This document shows positions 5,752 through 7,863 of a DNA stretch of 7,863 nt, piece after piece. Within the stretch, counting starts at the first letter, position 1. Every line of letters starts with the position of its first letter. The notes beneath the pieces were generated by a model that worked only from the letters and a program-made list of their open reading frames with translations, was not told the DNA's origin and did not search any database. The DNA lies in contig JAOZVT010000661.1 of the NCBI GenBank assembly GCA_025869455.1, positions 1-7,863 of the forward strand. Direction: 5' to 3'. The translations under genes were made by a program, and so were the position numbers. The DNA is from Prosthecobacter sp. (GTDB lineage Bacteria > Verrucomicrobiota > Verrucomicrobiia > Verrucomicrobiales > Verrucomicrobiaceae).

Positions 5752-7131
5752 TTAACCAAACAGCTCCTTGATGCCGTGCTTGCCGAAGTCCACGACAGGG
5801 TAGGGGCGGCCTTGAGGGCCGGGGAGTTCGGTGTGGAGGTCAATGCCGAGGCTGTCGTAGATGGTGGCGACGATCTCTCCAGGGTCCACTGGGCGCTCGG
5901 CTGGGTAGGCACCGATTTCGTCGCTCTTGCCGATGACTTGGCCACCTTTGACCCCACCACCCGCGAAGTTGACGGTCCAGCAGTTAGGCCAGTGGTCGCG
6001 GCCACCGGCGGGATTGACCTTGGGCGTGCGGCCAAATTCAGCCAGGCAGGTGACCATCGTGTCATCCAGCATCCCGCGTTGGAAAAGATCCTCGATGAGC
6101 GCCGTGTAGCCTTGATCATACATGGGAGCCACGATGTCGCGCATGCCTTCGATGCTGGTGAAGGGCTTGCTGCCGTGGATGTCCCACGTGATCTCACCAA
6201 AGACGGTGATGAAAGTATTCACCGTGACCATGCGGACACCACGCTCCACGAGCCGACGCGCTAGCAGGCAGCTTTGGCCAAAGCGATTCATGCCGTAGCG
6301 TTCACGCACTTTCAGCGGTTCCTTGGTGAGGTCAAAGGCCTCACGCGCTTGGGAGCTGGTCATGATGCGGTAGGCGGATTCAAAGTTCGAGTCCATGAGC
6401 TTGGCCTGCTCACTGGATTCAAAGTTTTTCACCGAGCTATCCACCAGATCACGCATCATGCGACGACGCTCCAGCCGCACCTCACCGATCTCCTTGGGTG
6501 GCAAAAGGTCAGGCACTTTGAAGTCGGGCTGGGAAGGGTCAGAGTTGAGCACGAACGGATCGTAGGCCTTGCCTAAAAAGCCTGCGTCCTGGCCATGCGG
6601 CATGTTGCCACCCGTGGGACCCATGGTTTCCGGCAGGATGACGTGAGCGGGAAGTTCTGAGCGACGGCCTAACAAAAACTCGGCTGCACAGCCCACGTGC
6701 GGAGTGTTGACACCTCCAGTGAAAAGGCGGCCGGTTTGCATCATCTGATGGCCAGTGTCATGCACGGCAGCGGCGGAGTGAAAGCAGGAACGCACCAGGC
6801 TGAACTTGTCGGCTATCTTGGCGTGCAGCGGCAAGATCTCGGAGACTTCAAAGGCATCACTCTTCGTACGGATGGGCTTGAAGGGGCCACGAATCTCACT
6901 GGGCGCGTCGGGTTTCATGTCCCAAAGATCCAGTTGGCTGGGAGCACCGAGATTGAAGATCATGATGCAGGCCCGTTGGCTCTTGTTCGTGTCCACTTTA
7001 CCGGCGGCCTTCAGCGCCTGAAAGCTGGGCAAGGAAAGACCCAGCGCACCCAGCATGCCGACTTGGAGGAAGTCGCGCCGCGTCACGCCGTCGCAGGTGG
7101 TGATGGAGCCGTCGCCGGAAAATTTAAACAT
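5752..7131 (-). CDS. Tat-exported DUF1501 family protein
   Basis: The 459-residue product starts with a twin-arginine signal, TRRDFLQVG (17-25), followed by a hydrophobic stretch (MLGALGLSLPSF), so export in folded form by the Tat system is predicted. The DUF1501 domain fills most of the rest (about 50-450). Recognisable family features are FNLGAPSQLDLWDMKP (59-74), the substituted WDIHG (316-320), and LAEFGRTPKVN...GRDHWP (363-382), the metal-site-like region of this alkaline-phosphatase/sulfatase-like family. The length is normal and the frame is intact. The catalytic activity of DUF1501 proteins is not established. It is the first gene of the minus-strand trio, and its pairing with a DUF1549/DUF1553 gene is typical. 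The ATG fits the Tat signal start; no strong Shine-Dalgarno precedes it. Confidence 0.95.
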   Translation of the reverse strand: MFKFSGDGSITTCDGVTRRDFLQVGMLGALGLSLPSFQALKAAGKVDTNKSQRACIMIFNLGAPSQLDLWDMKPDAPSEIRGPFKPIRTKSDAFEVSEILPLHAKIADKFSLVRSCFHSAAAVHDTGHQMMQTGRLFTGGVNTPHVGCAAEFLLGRRSELPAHVILPETMGPTGGNMPHGQDAGFLGKAYDPFVLNSDPSQPDFKVPDLLPPKEIGEVRLERRRMMRDLVDSSVKNFESSEQAKLMDSNFESAYRIMTSSQAREAFDLTKEPLKVRERYGMNRFGQSCLLARRLVERGVRMVTVNTFITVFGEITWDIHGSKPFTSIEGMRDIVAPMYDQGYTALIEDLFQRGMLDDTMVTCLAEFGRTPKVNPAGGRDHWPNCWTVNFAGGGVKGGQVIGKSDEIGAYPAERPVDPGEIVATIYDSLGIDLHTELPGPQGRPYPVVDFGKHGIKELFG

Positions 7132-7330
7132 AAGGTTAGAAGTGGGGCTTCATAACCATACGTGATTCAAAAGGAAATCTGAATGGAGTATCCTGCTCAG
7201 TGTTTGGGAGCTTTGAGGCCCAATAGAATAGGGGTTTAATCCGATGACCGGGAGGATTTGACCTGAAAGCGGAGTTCTTGCATCGCTCCTATTTACATTT
7301 CGTCAGATTCATTCCAGACTAAGAACGATT
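7132..7330. promoter_or_regulatory. divergent intergenic region expected to carry promoters for both flanking genes
   Basis: These 199 bases separate the start of the DUF1501 gene from the start of the small secreted protein gene, so both promoters are expected here. I could not assign a -35/-10 pair with good spacing on either strand. Nearest candidates are weak: a TTTCCT/TATGAA pair with 17-base spacing on the minus strand close to the DUF1501 start, and TTGACC (7258-7263) on the plus strand without a matching -10. No clear operator palindrome, riboswitch or small ORF was seen. Confidence 0.35.
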
Positions 7331-7852
7331 ATGAAAATCACGCTCATCGCCCTCTTGACCTTGTTAGGAACCTTCTCGGCTCTTGCCCAAAGCAGTGCTC
7401 CGGCTGCCAATAAGGAAGATGTGACGCGGGACGGTCTGTGGGATGGGCGGCTGAAGGGAGGTAACTACCTGGTGCGCTGCACGCAGATCATCGCCCTTTC
7501 CAAGCATGAATACGTGGCAGATGGCGTGGCGCGGGTGGTGGAGGTGAATCTATCTCTGAATACCAACATGACGGTCCGCTTTTACTTTCTGGAGCCCGTG
7601 CGTGTGGAGGGTGGTGGCGCGATGGGGGCTGGGCAGCAGGCTCTCGATAAAGCGCGGGCCTTGATGCAAGACGCTGCGACGCGTGTTTCACCGACTCTGA
7701 CGACCCCGAAGGTGGTGAAAAGCTACCCCCTGACGACACACGCGCACACGGTGGAATTTGTGCTGCCAGATGAGGATAAGCTGAACTCCCTCTACGGCAG
7801 TTTGGAACGTTCCTTCCGCACCGGCCAGGGCCGCATCTGGCGCGAGGAGTAG
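7331..7852 (+). CDS. small secreted protein of unknown function
   Basis: The 173-residue product is not recognised as a member of a named family. It has a clear Sec signal peptide (MKITLIALLTLLGTFSALA, likely cut after A19). A short polar linker rich in Ser, Ala and Pro comes next, then a soluble domain of about 145 residues. That domain has an N-terminal DGLWDGRLKGGNYLVRC (34-50), alternating strands such as VVEVNLSLNTNMTVRFYFLEP (68-88), a helix at 97-116, and a C-terminal segment ending FRTGQGRIWREE. It has one cysteine (C50) and no haem or metal motif. It is probably periplasmic or secreted. It is transcribed away from the DUF1501 trio, so a shared function is not implied. No Shine-Dalgarno was seen; the signal peptide supports the ATG. 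Confidence 0.8.
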   Translation: MKITLIALLTLLGTFSALAQSSAPAANKEDVTRDGLWDGRLKGGNYLVRCTQIIALSKHEYVADGVARVVEVNLSLNTNMTVRFYFLEPVRVEGGGAMGAGQQALDKARALMQDAATRVSPTLTTPKVVKSYPLTTHAHTVEFVLPDEDKLNSLYGSLERSFRTGQGRIWREE

Positions 7853-7863
7853 TAGTAGGTCAG

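Noticed and set aside
5742..6264. Open frames of about 150-160 codons overlapping the DUF1501 gene on both strands
   Set aside because: The DUF1501 reading frame is intact with family motifs in this region. The alternatives have Arg/Ser/Pro-rich, unstructured compositions typical of off-frame GC-rich DNA.

Overview
The window looks like chromosomal DNA of a Verrucomicrobiota bacterium, or a close relative in the Planctomycetota–Verrucomicrobiota group. The main clue is a trio of secreted proteins on the minus strand that is typical of those phyla: a DUF1501 protein with a twin-arginine signal, a cytochrome-type DUF1549/DUF1553 protein (Planctomycete PSCyt2/PSD1 family), and a large c-type-cytochrome/WD40/PPC protein. 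Most starts lack a clear Shine-Dalgarno sequence. The phylum is inferred from gene content only.

Layout from right to left, which is the direction of transcription of the trio. The DUF1501 gene occupies 7131-5752, the DUF1549/DUF1553 gene 5398-3200, and the cytochrome/WD40 gene runs from 2521 off the left edge. That last gene is the largest in the window: 840 codons are visible with no stop, so its C-terminus is missing. At the right end, 7331-7852 on the plus strand is a small secreted protein of unknown function, separated from the trio by a 199-base divergent intergenic region.

Each of the two gaps inside the trio holds a small toxin-antitoxin locus on the opposite (plus) strand. The left one (2520-3052) is an apparently intact pair, a TIGR02574-type antitoxin and a RelE/ParE-type toxin, with a 4-base stop/start overlap. 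The right one (5427-5722) keeps a DUF2281/VapB-like antitoxin but only the last 29 codons of a PIN-domain (VapC) toxin. In both gaps the antitoxin starts head to head with the start of the next minus-strand gene. On the left the two start codons share bases in a CATG. Both loci have visibly lower GC (about 48-49% by hand count) than sampled 60-base stretches of the flanking genes (57-67%).

The trio probably acts together outside the cytoplasm. The DUF1549/DUF1553 and WD40 proteins carry haem-binding type Cys motifs and Sec signals, while the DUF1501 protein is a predicted Tat substrate with a phosphatase/sulfatase-like fold. The biochemical role of such cassettes is largely uncharacterised. 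The 147-base spacer at 3053-3199, between convergent genes, holds two stem-loops and many TCGAG motifs. No RNA genes, CRISPR arrays, transposases or prophage genes were seen.
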